Shown: positions 21,675 through 32,436, numbered from the stretch's first letter. The stretch is DNA of 64,000 bases from Saccharomycopsis fibuligera x Saccharomycopsis cf. fibuligera (GCA_001936135.1 CP012809.1:3831501-3895500), one strand, 5' to 3'. Notes: generated by a model from the letters alone, not told the origin. A program made the numbers and translations.

Positions 21675-22701
21675 TCTTGTAAATTATTATCAAAAGAAGA
21701 GAGTAAGAAAAGAAGCGATGCAAGCGGCTATTGGAAACACAAATAGGAAGTCTGAACAAAAACAATTATACAAATTTTGCTTAAAAAAAAATAAGTTGAT
21801 AACGCTCGAGTTTAAATGAACAATCGCTTTAGTGAGTTTGAAAAATTGAATAGATTCAGATGAATACGCGCTGTCTTGTATATGTGTTTCTTAAGGATAA
21901 CAGCGTGTAACTCGGAGGCAATTAAATTTGTTGTTGATAGATACAATCGCTGAATGGTAATAGATTCGAGAAGAAAAAAAAGGGGGAAAAGTGTAAGGAT
22001 AAAAAAAAGGGGAGAACGATAATTTGATACAATGAAAAAGAATTCGTAATTGAGTTGGTAACTTGAATGATATTTGGTAGTGAAGTATAGGAATGTTTTG
22101 TACGTTTGAACAAAGAAGAGAGCGAAAGAGAAAAAGTAAAACAAAAACACAAGCGCTTTGCAGTTTCAACTCTCGTTTCGTTTCGCGGGCAATCAAAATT
22201 TTTCAAACAAATCTCGTCCAAAAACACCCTTACACCTTTCTATCATGTGACTGTTACGCCGTGTATATGGGGAATATATATCTTCGGGTTTATCCACTTC
22301 ATGATACGCAGAGTTCAGACAAATGAGAAATAGCACTCTATCAGAACAGCTCTATACGGAAGTTGGAAAATGTCACCATTTTGCTGTAATGATATGTACG
22401 TTTGTCTGTTTATTTATTTTTGAATATATGCGCAATCGACAGACTACTGTGTATGGTTGATAGACTTTTCGAACTCTGGCTCACCAATTCAAGATATCGA
22501 GCTAAGAAAGAATTACAAAACCTTTAAAGGAATAAAAATTGAAGTGATTTGTTAGTATATAGTATAGTAAAGTATAGTACATGCTGTTTAATTCATGGAT
22601 TTCTTTACAGCAGAATATGCAAAAAAGAAGAAGAAGAAAAAAAGAAAAAAAAACACCAATGTAGATTCTATTATTTGACAGCACAAATCTGACAGCACAA
22701 A
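21675..22701. other. Spacer DHH1 / WSS1
   Basis: 1.0 kb, containing the DHH1 promoter and WSS1 3' region. Purine-rich stretches at 21965-22015 (AAAAAAAAGGGGG, AAAAAAAAGGGGAG) and 22093-22145. A TAGTATA-rich imperfect repeat lies at about 22553-22578. The overlapping short frames here look like by-products of these biased sequences. Confidence 0.55.
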
Positions 22702-23931
22702 TCAAGTCAAGTCAATGACCTCCACAGGCTCCTTTACTCTTTCCTTGCCTTTTTTCTGATTTTTTAATGGAGAAGATTTTTCCCCATTTTCCTCAAGAAG
22801 GACCACCTCTTCATTTTCTGCTCCAACAAGACTATCCAAGTCAATTACTTCTGTTTGCCGGAATATTCTTGGCTTCTTCTTGACAGCGGTTTTGCTTGTG
22901 GAAGTGCTCGGCAGATCGCTTAGCCCACTAGCCAGAACATTACGTTTATTGCTTGATTGAATATTGGGTATTCCCGCATTTCTTGTACCTTTCGAGGCAC
23001 TCTCTGCACTTGGACTATGCCGCACCAGGCTACTATTAGTTAAACTTACCTGCTTGCTCCTCAAACCAGATTTCACATCCTCCTGCTTTATAACTCGCCC
23101 TTCGCTTCTCTTCCCGTCATGGTCATTATAAATAATTTCTTTAATGACTTTTACTTCTAATTCTTCATCATCAGGAGCCATATCTTCTTTGGAACTCAAA
23201 CCTTGTTCTTCAGCACACCATTTATTATCTTTTGCTCTTCTTTCTGCTGCTTCTCTAACTAACTCCTTCAAATCCTTTTTAGACCGTGGTGTATTTTTCC
23301 TCAACCCAGCAGAACGGCCACAATTACTGGTAGCACTATCATCACCATCATCATCCAAACCACCAAGTTTTCGTGCTTCGGAAACATAAGTCTTCTTAGC
23401 GGCCAATTTATTTACTCTAGCCTGATTCACATCAATAATCATACCGCCACCACCACCACTAGAAGCGCCAAGCCTCTCAACTTGGGAAAAGTATCCGGTA
23501 ACTTCGTACGCCGACCGCATACTAATTTCATAGTATCGCTGCTTTAACTTTTCCAAAAAATCGTAAAAACTCTTATTATGAGGCCCAATACTATTATGCA
23601 CAAGTTCATGTAACGCGGTGCCCAAAACTTCAGAAAACGGTAAAAATTGATGCTCATTGAATGGCGATCGTAGTCTGACTAGCACTTTTTGTCCATGGTT
23701 GACATTAAGTCCAAGAAGCCGTTTATCTTTAGGGAAAAATTCGCTCAAGAGACCAACTTTGAAAGAATGTTCACGCATGATGGGGGCCACTGAAACAGCT
23801 ACACGATGTAGAAGGTCAAGAGCTTTTTCTTTGTTTGGCTTTTTTTGAAGTGAGGCTATTTTTGTTATAAGTGGGGTGGGTGAAGGCCGAGGCGGCGGGC
23901 CTGGTGGTTTGCCTTTGCCTTTGACTACCAT
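22702..23931 (-). CDS. WSS1: WLM-domain metalloprotease Wss1 (SUMO-targeted, DNA-protein crosslink repair)
   Basis: A 409-residue protein with the WLM zinc metalloprotease fold at residues 25-145. KPNKEKALDLLHRVA and LLGLNVNHGQKV lead to the active site HELVHNSIGPHN, giving zinc ligands H108, H112 and H118 with catalytic E109. A conserved AAERRAKDNKWCAEE patch follows. Two SUMO-interacting motifs are visible: EVIDLDSL in the C-terminal third and VEVIDLT at the extreme C-terminus, as in yeast Wss1, which ends VIDLT. Wss1 cleaves proteins crosslinked to DNA with Cdc48 and SUMO. The linker is longer than in S. cerevisiae (269 residues total). The Pro-rich N-terminus before residue 22 is not conserved. 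Confidence 0.93.
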   Translation of the reverse strand: MVVKGKGKPPGPPPRPSPTPLITKIASLQKKPNKEKALDLLHRVAVSVAPIMREHSFKVGLLSEFFPKDKRLLGLNVNHGQKVLVRLRSPFNEHQFLPFSEVLGTALHELVHNSIGPHNKSFYDFLEKLKQRYYEISMRSAYEVTGYFSQVERLGASSGGGGGMIIDVNQARVNKLAAKKTYVSEARKLGGLDDDGDDSATSNCGRSAGLRKNTPRSKKDLKELVREAAERRAKDNKWCAEEQGLSSKEDMAPDDEELEVKVIKEIIYNDHDGKRSEGRVIKQEDVKSGLRSKQVSLTNSSLVRHSPSAESASKGTRNAGIPNIQSSNKRNVLASGLSDLPSTSTSKTAVKKKPRIFRQTEVIDLDSLVGAENEEVVLLEENGEKSSPLKNQKKGKERVKEPVEVIDLT

Positions 23932-24372
23932 TAAGCTGGGCGTCTGATTATGAGCAGTATGTCTTTTAGGATTGTTTTTACCTGGTTAATAACTGTAGGA
24001 GATTAAACGAAGAAGCAGTGGCATGTGCTAAGCACTCTGGCAGAGTTATTTTCAATAGCTGAAGAACCAAAAGATGGTGAGAAACTGTGCAGCATATATC
24101 CTTCTCAAATAAAGAGCTCATCTCTGACATGACAATCTTGTTTACTATTTTCCTGGACAGACAAAAAATCAAGAGACATTACTAAGAAAGACAAAAAAAG
24201 AAAGCGGAGATGCATCAGATCGCATGTACCCGCATTGGAGGTATAATTAGTTCGAAGAGTCGATGCCATCCATATATTTTATGCGTTTGAACACCCTTGA
24301 ACGTCTTAATCATATATAATAAAATTCTCTATATTAAAACACCTTATTATTAGCTGCAACGCTATAAACTTT
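23932..24372. other. Spacer WSS1 / MEU1
   Basis: 441 bp between tandem leftward genes; WSS1 promoter and MEU1 3' end. An AT-rich tract with ATATATAATAAAATT at about 24313 is a plausible 3'-end region for MEU1. Nothing else seen. Confidence 0.5.
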
Positions 24373-25344
24373 TCAATTGTGAAGTGGCCAGTAACCCGGG
24401 AACAAGAAGTTCATTTTTTGCAAAAGTTTGTTAGGAACGCCAGCAGGATTAGTAGAAATTGCCTTCTTCGCAGCACCAGCCAAATCATTACCAACTTCAC
24501 CAGCTTCGATAGCTTTCTCCAAAACAGCGATCAACTCAACAGCCACCTTGTTGGCATTAGCTCCATTAGCTTTTAAGTTACTGACCACAGTCTCAACAGT
24601 GACTGGTTCTTCATCAATTCTCCAAGCATCGTAATCAGTGGACATACACACCATCTGGTATGAAATCTCGGCTTCCTTAGCAAGTTTAGCTTCTGGAAGA
24701 CAAGACATGTTAATGACTGAAGCGCCCCAAGATCTGTAAAGATGAGATTCGGCTCTAGTGGAGAAAGCTGGGCCTTCCATACAAATCAACAACGTATCTT
24801 TCTTTTCAGTTTCTGGAGCATGCACTTTTTGTGGAGAAATAGTATCCTTGATGGTGTTGTAGACCAATTTACCCACTTTTGGATCGAATGGCTCACCAAA
24901 GCCAACGTGGCCAACAAAACCAGATTCAAAGAAAGTGGAAGCTCTAATACCCTTTGTACGGTCAATAACCTGGTTCGGAATGACAAAGTCTCTTGGAGCA
25001 ATATGTTGTTGCAATGAGCCGACACTAGAAAAGGCGATGACCACTTTTACCCCCAAAGATTTCAAAGCAGCAATGTTGGCTTGATTTGGCACATCAGTTG
25101 GGAGCAAATCATGGTGAAAGCCGTGTCTGGCCAAAAAGGCCACTGGGAAACCAGATTCAGTACGAGACACTGTAATTGGAGAAGATGGATGACCCCAAGG
25201 AGTAGAGATACTGAGTCTTGCCACAGGGGTAAGTTTATCCAAATGATAAAGACCGGTACCACCAATGATGGCGAGATGGATTGGTTCGTTGAAGGTGCGT
25301 GGTAGGTCCTGCACTGCAGTGGAAGTGACTCTATGAGCAGACAT
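24373..25344 (-). CDS. MEU1: S-methyl-5'-thioadenosine phosphorylase
   Basis: A 323-residue PNP/MTAP-family enzyme of the methionine salvage pathway, cleaving methylthioadenosine with phosphate to adenine and methylthioribose-1-phosphate. Motifs: LAIIGGTGLYHLDKL (phosphate loop), STPWGHPSSPI, FLARHG, PTDVPNQANIAALKSLGV, AFSSVGSLQ, and the substrate region INMSCLPEAKLAKEAEI with STDYDAW. I start at the ATG at 25344 (GAAAATGTCTGCT, a good yeast context). The frame is open 28 codons further upstream but only from a TTG, and that extension is not family-like. Confidence 0.94.
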   Translation of the reverse strand: MSAHRVTSTAVQDLPRTFNEPIHLAIIGGTGLYHLDKLTPVARLSISTPWGHPSSPITVSRTESGFPVAFLARHGFHHDLLPTDVPNQANIAALKSLGVKVVIAFSSVGSLQQHIAPRDFVIPNQVIDRTKGIRASTFFESGFVGHVGFGEPFDPKVGKLVYNTIKDTISPQKVHAPETEKKDTLLICMEGPAFSTRAESHLYRSWGASVINMSCLPEAKLAKEAEISYQMVCMSTDYDAWRIDEEPVTVETVVSNLKANGANANKVAVELIAVLEKAIEAGEVGNDLAGAAKKAISTNPAGVPNKLLQKMNFLFPGYWPLHN

Positions 25345-25857
25345 TTTCAATGCTTTTGGTAAGAATTTCACTTTGGTGGAAATGGCTAAGTGGTAAATTG
25401 GCGAGTGGCGTTTCTGAAAAAGAGACAAAGGTAATCAAATACAAAAGTAATGTTTTGGTGAAGAAAATGAAACAAGAACTTAGCACTAGATTTGAAGCTG
25501 TCCTTTACCATGGAGCTGCCGTGCTAAACGTGGACGCCCGAGTTTTTTGATTTTTCCGAGTGAGTGAGTGTCGTAATTTCCGCTGAGGTACCGTGGCAGT
25601 GGTAATTGTATACGCAGATCACATTGGGCATAAACGTTTTATACAGTATGGGAGCTCTACAGAGGTCGTTAGGAGATTAACGGTTAAAGTGTCTAAATAT
25701 TGATGATGGAAGAGAACTGAACAGAAACATTGTGTCTATAACGAAATGAGTCTAGAAAATTTCAGATAGCGAAAGAGATGAAATGAAAATATAAGTCCAA
25801 TATATATAACAAAAGGGAAATATGGGGAATAGTGATACAATCCAAGCAAAGGGCCAC
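25345..25857. other. Spacer MEU1 / secreted Asn-rich gene
   Basis: 513 bp, MEU1 promoter and 3' end of the next leftward gene. The short plus-strand frame 25350-25550 has no signature. No Cbf1/Met4-type CACGTG was seen upstream of MEU1. Confidence 0.5.
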
Positions 25858-26468
25858 TCAAAGAGCCAAGTTCCTAATCCTATAGCTGCCTGCTTTGTCA
25901 ACAAGGGCTTTTTCTAATGTAGAAAAGACTTTGACTTGCGTTGAGCCAGAGACAAGTGCCTCTACTGAAGATTGGACAGTATATTCGATAATATCACTGA
26001 GAGGAACAGCAGTAGTGAGTGTAGCATCTGATTTGTAAACTTGAATAGTTGTCAATTGAGATCCCGACAAATGATGCTGAGACTGAGAAGCACTTGTTGC
26101 AGAACTTGCTGAAGTAGTTGATGCTGCTGCTGTGTTTGATGAAGAAGAAGACGGAGTGCTAGATGTAACAATAGTATTGCTGGTTTTCGCAACAGCTTTG
26201 TTTTGAGTAAGGTGGTAAAAGCTTGACTTTAGGGTACTTGGAGCAAAAGTTGAATTGTACGAGGAGCTTGAGCTTGACAAGCCATGATTTTGGGAGCTGT
26301 ATAGTTGGGAGCTACTGGAAGCCCACCAAGGATTTTGGTAAGAACCGGTGTAACTGGTATCAGCTGCGTACTGACCGTTATAGGCAGTATTCTGGGAAGT
26401 GTACGAGATGCTGTACGGATTATTTTGAGCATAGTAATTATTGTTGTTGTAATAATAATTATTATTAT

Positions 26469-26508
<40 letters not shown>

Positions 26509-26670
26509 GCTAGCAGGATAGTTTTGGGTTTTGGCATTTTGATTATTTGAGTTCTGGTAGTTGTTGCTGCCTTCAAAGCCGTTACTCACCGGCACAGCCA
26601 GGGAAAGCCCAACGTTGAGAGCAGAGAGGACAAGCAAGGCCTTCATAGCAGCAAATGGAGAAAAAGACAT
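25858..26670 (-). CDS. Secreted Asn/Ser/Tyr-rich protein of unknown function
   Basis: A 270-residue protein not recognised. A signal peptide is clear (MKALLVLSALNVGLSLAVPV, preceded by eight residues from an upstream ATG; the alternative start at 26646 gives a cleaner signal). Next come an Asn run (about residues 55-90) interrupted by Asp and Tyr, a Tyr/Ser/Gln region, then a Ser/Thr-rich region. The last ~65 residues are of normal composition (IQVYKSDATLTTAV, EYTVQSSVEALVSGST) and may be the only folded part. No hydrophobic C-terminal tail, so no GPI anchor. It is divergent from the GH72 wall enzyme across 817 bp. A secreted or wall-associated protein is inferred. Confidence 0.75.
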
Positions 26671-27487
26671 GATTCGATGGATGTGACGATAATATTAAAT
26701 GATTTTAGATAGCTTTCAGTTTTCAATTAAGGAAAAGTAAGTCTCTTTCAAAAAGCTAACAGCCTTTTGTTTGAATATATACCCGCTGGATGTGGTGCGA
26801 CCCGAGACTCATGTTGTGATCAGCGCAGGGAGAATCCACACTGGAGGAGAGCTCAAGAAGCACTCGAAACAGAAGCTTACGGAGCTACAACAGACTACAC
26901 AAAATATTTTGCAATCTGAGAAAACATTCCGCAATATAGCAGACCTTACTCGTGGATACAGCGCCTAATGACTTAAAGTCAAAACTGTGACAGCATTGTA
27001 TGCTATATCCAAACAGAAATGTCAACTAAATAGAATATCCATAGTGATCATGATACTGTCACACAAAATGTGCATTTAGCAATCTGGAGTGTCCCCTGTA
27101 GAAAAACGCGTAGTGCGTTTATTAGTTATAAAGTGCGCACTGTGGGCCAATCACGTCGCGCGTTGCCCCTTTTACTGCCAGTTTCCCGTTTCTTTTTGCT
27201 GCTTCCCTTCATTTACTGTACAGGAAATATTTCATGAATAAATGGATAAACACGCCAGGAAAATTCTCCTGTTTACTTCACCACTCTTTCCACTCTGTTT
27301 CGACAGTCAAGGGCTTTTTTGTTCTATAATCTCTGGTTCTTCTGTTCAGCAGCCATAGTCTCTCGTTTCCCACCTTCGCTGTCTACTGCTACATACACTC
27401 GCTTTTCTCTTTGTCGCTGCGTATTTGACTTACAGCTTACTGCTACTTACTAATTTTTTCACAAAGCCTCCTTCCTGCACAGCCATT
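26671..27487. other. Divergent promoter of two secreted-protein genes
   Basis: 817 bp between the Asn-rich secreted gene (leftward) and the GH72 gene (rightward). The 3' half is C/T-rich near the GH72 start (27280-27480). A GC-rich palindromic patch GTCGCGCGTTG lies near 27155. The frame 26771-26968 has no signature. Confidence 0.5.
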
Positions 27488-28972
27488 ATGATCTGCCCAA
27501 ACGCTATTATTCTTGCTGTCACTGCCTTTGTCTCTTTAGCCAACGCGCTTATTCCTATCCAGACCAAGGGCTCAAGGTTCATTAAGCCTGCTACAAAGGC
27601 TTCTAATGATGGCGAAGTCTTCTTTATTAAGGGCGTCGACTACCAAATCGGTGGCTCTTCCAGTTACAGCGGTAACGCTGATGACGGTGACGTCTTGTCT
27701 GATGCCGATGTTTGTTACCGAGATGCTTATGTCTTGCAACAGGCTCAAGTCAACACCATCAGAATTTACACTGTCAACCCAGATGTCAATCACGACAAAT
27801 GCATGTCTATCTTTAACGATGCTGGTATTTATGTCATTTTGGATGTTAACTCTGCCTTAAGCGGCGAGTCCTTGAACAGAGACGACCCTGCTTCTTCATA
27901 CAATGCCAACTATTTGAAGAGAGTTTTTAAAGTTATTGATGCTTTCAAAGCTTACCCAAACTTGCTTGGTTTATTTGCCGGTAATGAAATTGTTAACTCA
28001 GAAAAATCTGCTAAAGGTGCTCCTCCATATATCAGAGCTCTTCAAAGAGACATGAAACAATACATTGCCAAACACGCTAACCGTACCATTCCCGTGGGCT
28101 ATTCTGCTGCTGATGAAATTTCTTTGCGTAAAGTTACTTTTGATTATTTGCAATGTGACAATGGTGATGACTCTCACTCCGACTTTTTTGGTTTAAACTC
28201 TTATGAATGGTGTTCTGGTTCTACTTTCAAATCTTCTGGCTACTCTAACTTGAACTCTACTTTCAGCAACGCATCTATTCCATTGTTTTTCTCTGAATAC
28301 GGTTGCAACACTGAAACTCCAAGAACTTTTGAAGAAATTTCTAAAGGTATTTATGGTGGTTTGGAATACACTTTCTCTGGTGGTTTGGTCTACGAATACG
28401 CTGAAGAAGAAAATCAGTACGGTTTGGTTGAAGTTGATGATGACTCCAATGAAGTTCAATATAAGGACGATTTTAATAACTTCAAGTCTCAATTGGAAAA
28501 AATCAACAGCACTACCATTATTAAGGAATCTGCTGTCGAAAACAGAACTTTGCCTAAATGTTCCTCAAAACTCATTCAATCTGATGATTCCTCCTTCAAC
28601 TCTACTTTTGACCTTCCTTCTCAACCATCTGAAATCAGTGACATGATCAAGAATGGTGTTGATGGTGACAACGAAGGTAAAATCGTGGATGTTGATGCTA
28701 AGGCTTCTAGTTATACCATCAAGGATTCTGACGGTAGCGAAATCGATAACCCTATTGTCAGCTTTGACAGTGCTAATTTGGTTAACCAACAAGACGGCAC
28801 CACTGCATCTGTCAAATCTGCTTCTGCTACTTCTGCTTCCATTTCCAGCAGTGCTGCTCTTAAGACTGCTTCTGCTTCTGCTTCTAGCAGCTCTAGTAAA
28901 GGGGATGCAGCAAACTACAATGCTGGTTTCTTCACCGGATTCGCAGGTTTGTTCTTTGCTATGTTGCTTTGA
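27488..28972 (+). CDS. GPI-anchored GH72 beta-1,3-glucanosyltransferase (Gas/Phr/Pga4 family)
   Basis: A 494-residue cell-wall enzyme that cleaves and rejoins beta-1,3-glucan chains. Start at ATG 27488; the frame extends upstream only from a TTG. Signal peptide MICPNAIILAVTAFVSLANA. The GH72 domain has FFIKGVDYQ, DADVCYRDAYVLQQAQVNTIRIY and two catalytic glutamates: GNEIVNS (E167, acid/base) and FFSEYGCN (E270, nucleophile). YGGLEYTFSGGLVYEY follows. No Cys-rich CBM43 module is present, so it resembles Gas3/4/5 or Candida Pga4 rather than Gas1/Phr1. The C-terminus is Ser/Ala-rich, then a hydrophobic tail (FFTGFAGLFFAMLL) for GPI anchoring. PGA4 orthology is likely but not proven. Confidence 0.9.
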   Translation: MICPNAIILAVTAFVSLANALIPIQTKGSRFIKPATKASNDGEVFFIKGVDYQIGGSSSYSGNADDGDVLSDADVCYRDAYVLQQAQVNTIRIYTVNPDVNHDKCMSIFNDAGIYVILDVNSALSGESLNRDDPASSYNANYLKRVFKVIDAFKAYPNLLGLFAGNEIVNSEKSAKGAPPYIRALQRDMKQYIAKHANRTIPVGYSAADEISLRKVTFDYLQCDNGDDSHSDFFGLNSYEWCSGSTFKSSGYSNLNSTFSNASIPLFFSEYGCNTETPRTFEEISKGIYGGLEYTFSGGLVYEYAEEENQYGLVEVDDDSNEVQYKDDFNNFKSQLEKINSTTIIKESAVENRTLPKCSSKLIQSDDSSFNSTFDLPSQPSEISDMIKNGVDGDNEGKIVDVDAKASSYTIKDSDGSEIDNPIVSFDSANLVNQQDGTTASVKSASATSASISSSAALKTASASASSSSSKGDAANYNAGFFTGFAGLFFAMLL

Positions 28973-29885
28973 ACTAATGAGCTAGTTTAATTTGATCCAA
29001 TTTTGTTTTTTGCACGATTTTAGAAAATCATTTAGATATTGTTTTCGGTATTTTTCTCCTCTTTCATACGACAGTCTTTATTTCTTTTTACTTCTCGATT
29101 ACTCCTATTTTTTGAACATTTTACACTTATTCTTCATTTTACATTTTGTGTGTTATAACACACCGCTTTATTGTGTTGGAGCGTTTTTACATTGAAAAAA
29201 AACTTTACATTATTTTTCTCAGAAAAAAAATTTTGATTTCCTTTAATTTTCAATCTTTTGTGCGCACGAGTACAAAATGTAGCAATTAAAATGTCACAAA
29301 ACACTGGAGCGCGCACATTTTCTGGGGCTCATCTGCCCCCATCATGCCATGTAGATATTCGCCAACCTGGCAACAAGCTAGAACCACATTCAAAACTTCT
29401 TCCTGTGCTAGGAAGATATGCAAACTATCAATTAAGCAAATAGCTTCATTTCCAGAAAGCCTGGATACAAAAATTGATTTTACTGGTTCTTCACATTAAC
29501 TGTGTAAACATGTACTGCTCTTTTCGGCTTGTTTCGTTTCGCTTCCGGTAACTAATCCTTACCTCATTCGTAGCAGAATAAGCTCTTTTTCTCTTTCGTG
29601 TCAAGCAGCAAACCACACAAAATAAACTCAGCCCTGGCATAACACATCAATATGCTAAAGCATGTTGAGTATTGTCGACAAAGTAAACGATATCAAGGAT
29701 GTAAGCAATACCAATGTTACAGGCTTCTCAGACCCCAATTGCACGCGCCTCACAATAAATGTATTTTAAGGCGGTCTCCTATTAAATGAATGAATCCTTG
29801 TTGCTTCCCATTCTTACAGTACGCTATTTTATCTGCTCCAGTTGGTATTATACAACACAATGCCGGACAAAGATACCATCTTCGC

Positions 29886-29944
<59 letters not shown>

Positions 29945-30524
29945 ATCTGTTCTTGCTGTACACAAGCAAACAAGCTTCGTCATTAACTTATAAATCGAAA
30001 GAAATAACTCTAAAAAGGGTGAGAGATTCTGACTCTCGCTTCCTGTTAACAGATATAAGATCCTTGTTTCTAGAATTTATATCGCGTATGCATACTCGAT
30101 TATATGCATACAAGATGTTGTACGATGCCCCGCGCCAACGTTTACCAGTTAACAAATTGCAGGGATCGGTAAGTTTGCATCACAAATTAGGCAATTTGCA
30201 CTACCGGTATTGGATACACAGATGATTGGGGACAACAAATCATGGTTGCAGTTGTTCGCATTTATGTTGATATTATTGTTTTCTTTTATTTCAATTTAAG
30301 AGTTACATGAAGTATTGTCTACCTATAGATGAGTCCGTGCATGGATGCGTGTTTACGTTTGAAGGTAGGAGATGCTAGGGCTTTTTGCAAATAAACACTA
30401 TATAAACTACTATCTTGTCCAAGGGGCAATTAATACCTTCATCTGTAATGAAAAAGGCTCTCCTAAAATATTATAGCAAATTATCATCTCAGCACTACCA
30501 AGAAACAGAACAGCAAAAGAGAAA
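28973..30524. other. 1.55-kb spacer with a T54 homopolymer
   Basis: GH72 3' region (T-rich to about 29260) followed by unassigned sequence and the promoter of the 113-residue secreted gene. Frames reading through the T54 run (poly-Phe or poly-Lys) are artefacts. Two ATGC(A)TAC-type words near 30088-30110 form a weak inverted repeat. No RNA gene recognised. Confidence 0.5.
29890..29943. repeat. T54 homopolymer
   Basis: Fifty-four consecutive T residues, the longest homopolymer in the window. Confidence 0.9.
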
Positions 30525-30866
30525 ATGAAATTCTCTGTCACCATCCTCACCGCCGGTTTACTTTTCAGCACTTCAGTGTTTGCTGGACTTGACTATGACG
30601 ACATCACAGAAATTTTACCAGATATTGTCAGTGCTATCCCCGATGCTAAAAAATATACTGGTCTTGCATCTATTATTCCAGCAATTGAGCATGGTTCTTC
30701 ATTCAATACTGCTGGCGCAATTCAAACTCTTTTCTCTGCACTTCACGATTTTGAAGCTAATGCTCAAAGTTATCTTGCTTCTGCTACAGCTAATCCTTCT
30801 TACTCTGCATTTTCTGCAGCATCAGCTTCGGGGGCTCCGACTACTCTTTCCAGCAAATATCCTTGA
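30525..30866 (+). CDS. Small secreted protein (113 aa), unknown function
   Basis: ATG in good context (GAAAATGAAA). Signal peptide MKFSVTILTAGLLFSTSVFA, then an acidic start (GLDYDDITEILPDIVSAIPD), a helix-prone central part (ASIIPAIEHGSSF, IQTLFSALHDFEANAQSYLASA) and a Ser/Ala-rich end. No Cys, no hydrophobic tail and no dibasic processing site, so a soluble secreted or loosely wall-bound protein is inferred. Family not recognised. Codon use is ordinary and the frame is clean, which supports a real gene. Confidence 0.65.
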   Translation: MKFSVTILTAGLLFSTSVFAGLDYDDITEILPDIVSAIPDAKKYTGLASIIPAIEHGSSFNTAGAIQTLFSALHDFEANAQSYLASATANPSYSAFSAASASGAPTTLSSKYP

Positions 30867-32436
30867 AAGTCAATGAGCAATTTTGAAATATGTTTAGCAT
30901 TTTATAGCTTAGAAGTGCAAAAAAGTTTTCTTTTTTAGTACTCAAAAGCTGATATTGATTTGAATATCTCTTGCAGCCATTTTTATTTCTTCAAGCTCTT
31001 CAACCTTTATTATTTTTTCTAAATTCCGGTTTCTTCAAATATCTCATATATGTTTTATAATCTTTTTTTTTTATATCATAGAAAGTTTAAAGTTGTTTTG
31101 AATTTTATTTCTTATATCTATAGGTCCTTTTTCTGGCTCAATTGACTTTTTATAATCTCACAGTGCTGCTAAATCGTAAGTGCAAAGTTTTCATGTATAA
31201 GCATAAAATTTCAAGATACTTTTCTTTGTTAGCTTTGAATTTACCATGTGAAAAGTTGTGCCAAAAAACAAAACTTCTACAACCTTCTTTTTTTTGTTGA
31301 GTAATTTGACGACGTTTCAAGGGTGGGCTTTCTAATATTTTTTTTTGCTTTACTGTTAAATTTTTTTGCCTCATCGGTAGATTTTTTGGTTCAGTTTGCT
31401 TTAAATTTTATTAACTGGGAAGCAAAGACTCTCTCATACAACCCATCAGCTGCTTTAGTATAACTTGATGATGCACAAGTGTTGCAGTTGCAGTCAAAAA
31501 GTGCTGGTGGTTGAGTTTATTACTCGCATACGTCGAAACTTCCGCTGTGCAGCCTAGAAATGCATGTCGAGGAAACGAAAAGAGGCCATCCTGCACGACG
31601 GTAATCAGCCTTTTTTGGTTAAGCATCCACATATACCACCACAAAACTATTCCCCTTCTTCTATCTTTCATCTGTAACAATCTGTTGAAGCTACAGTAAT
31701 ACAAGAGTTTCAGAGTTAGCCTCCCATGGATCAGTATCAGCCTAAAAGGAGTCAACAAATATGTCATTTAAGGAAAATCCAGCATTGGGGCGACATTAGC
31801 TGACATGCTGATGATCATCAATGGGAACCAGAGTAAGGTTCTCAGGGCACACTCTAGAGGGTGAGTTAGCTCTGTCTTGCTCCTTTATTACTATGGGAGA
31901 AGGATATCGTGTCTTCTGTTACATTACTTAATATGTCATAGAAAATGAACTGGCTGTTGTTGTTCTTTCCTTGGGTGCATGTAGCATCAATTTTACTCCA
32001 ATACCCCAATGCAAAATCTAAAGGAAGGCACCACCATCTATCTTTATGTCCAGTGGTAATACTAATTATATAACCGGATACCACAATGCCAAGCTTGTTC
32101 TGCACTAATCTTGAAAGCAAGTTGTATATTTAATATTAATACTTTATGCTTTCCCCCTACCATCTTTTACTGCTTTTCTTCATTTGAAAGACAGCCGTAT
32201 TCAATACAGTGACTGCCTAAATCACTCATCCAAATCATATATATTTTTACCCAACCTGATAATCTATCAAACCCGCTTCAGCTCTTCAACATTTATTGAA
32301 AGAAAAATTTGAAATCAAAGTCCCCATACTTGAATTACAAGCAGAGTGAAAATTTCACTACTATCCTTTACTTCCACTAGTAAAAAAATTTCCCTTTTCT
32401 AAAACAGCAAATATAATCACGTACTTCAAATCAAGA
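30867..32436. other. 1.57-kb spacer with minus-strand coding-like fragments
   Basis: Between two small secreted-protein genes. Several minus-strand stretches at about 31150-31374, 31411-31767 and 31866-32120 have protein-like composition but belong to different frames and match nothing I recognise. The last 200 bases are the promoter of the 117-residue secreted gene, ending in a CTTCAAATCAAGA leader. Confidence 0.5.
31150..32120 (-). other. Unassigned minus-strand coding-like block, possibly relic sequence
   Basis: Three adjacent frames: one of 74 codons beginning ATG and rich in Lys, Gln and Arg; one of about 118 codons without an obvious ATG start; and one of about 84 codons including DRWWCLPLDFALGYWSKI. 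Together they cover almost 1 kb on one strand, more than neighbouring spacers show. No domain, terminal repeat or target duplication was found, so I cannot assign it to a gene family or an element family. If it is a relic it is broken; chance is the main alternative. Confidence 0.2.

Noticed and set aside
25345-25428. N-terminal extension of MEU1
   Set aside because: Begins at TTG, not ATG, and the added residues are not family-like; the ATG at 25344 is in good context.
27425-27487. N-terminal extension of the GH72 protein
   Set aside because: Begins at TTG and would bury the signal peptide; ATG 27488 gives a proper secretory start.
29750-30225. Frames containing poly-Lys or poly-Phe
   Set aside because: They read through the T54 homopolymer and have no other support.
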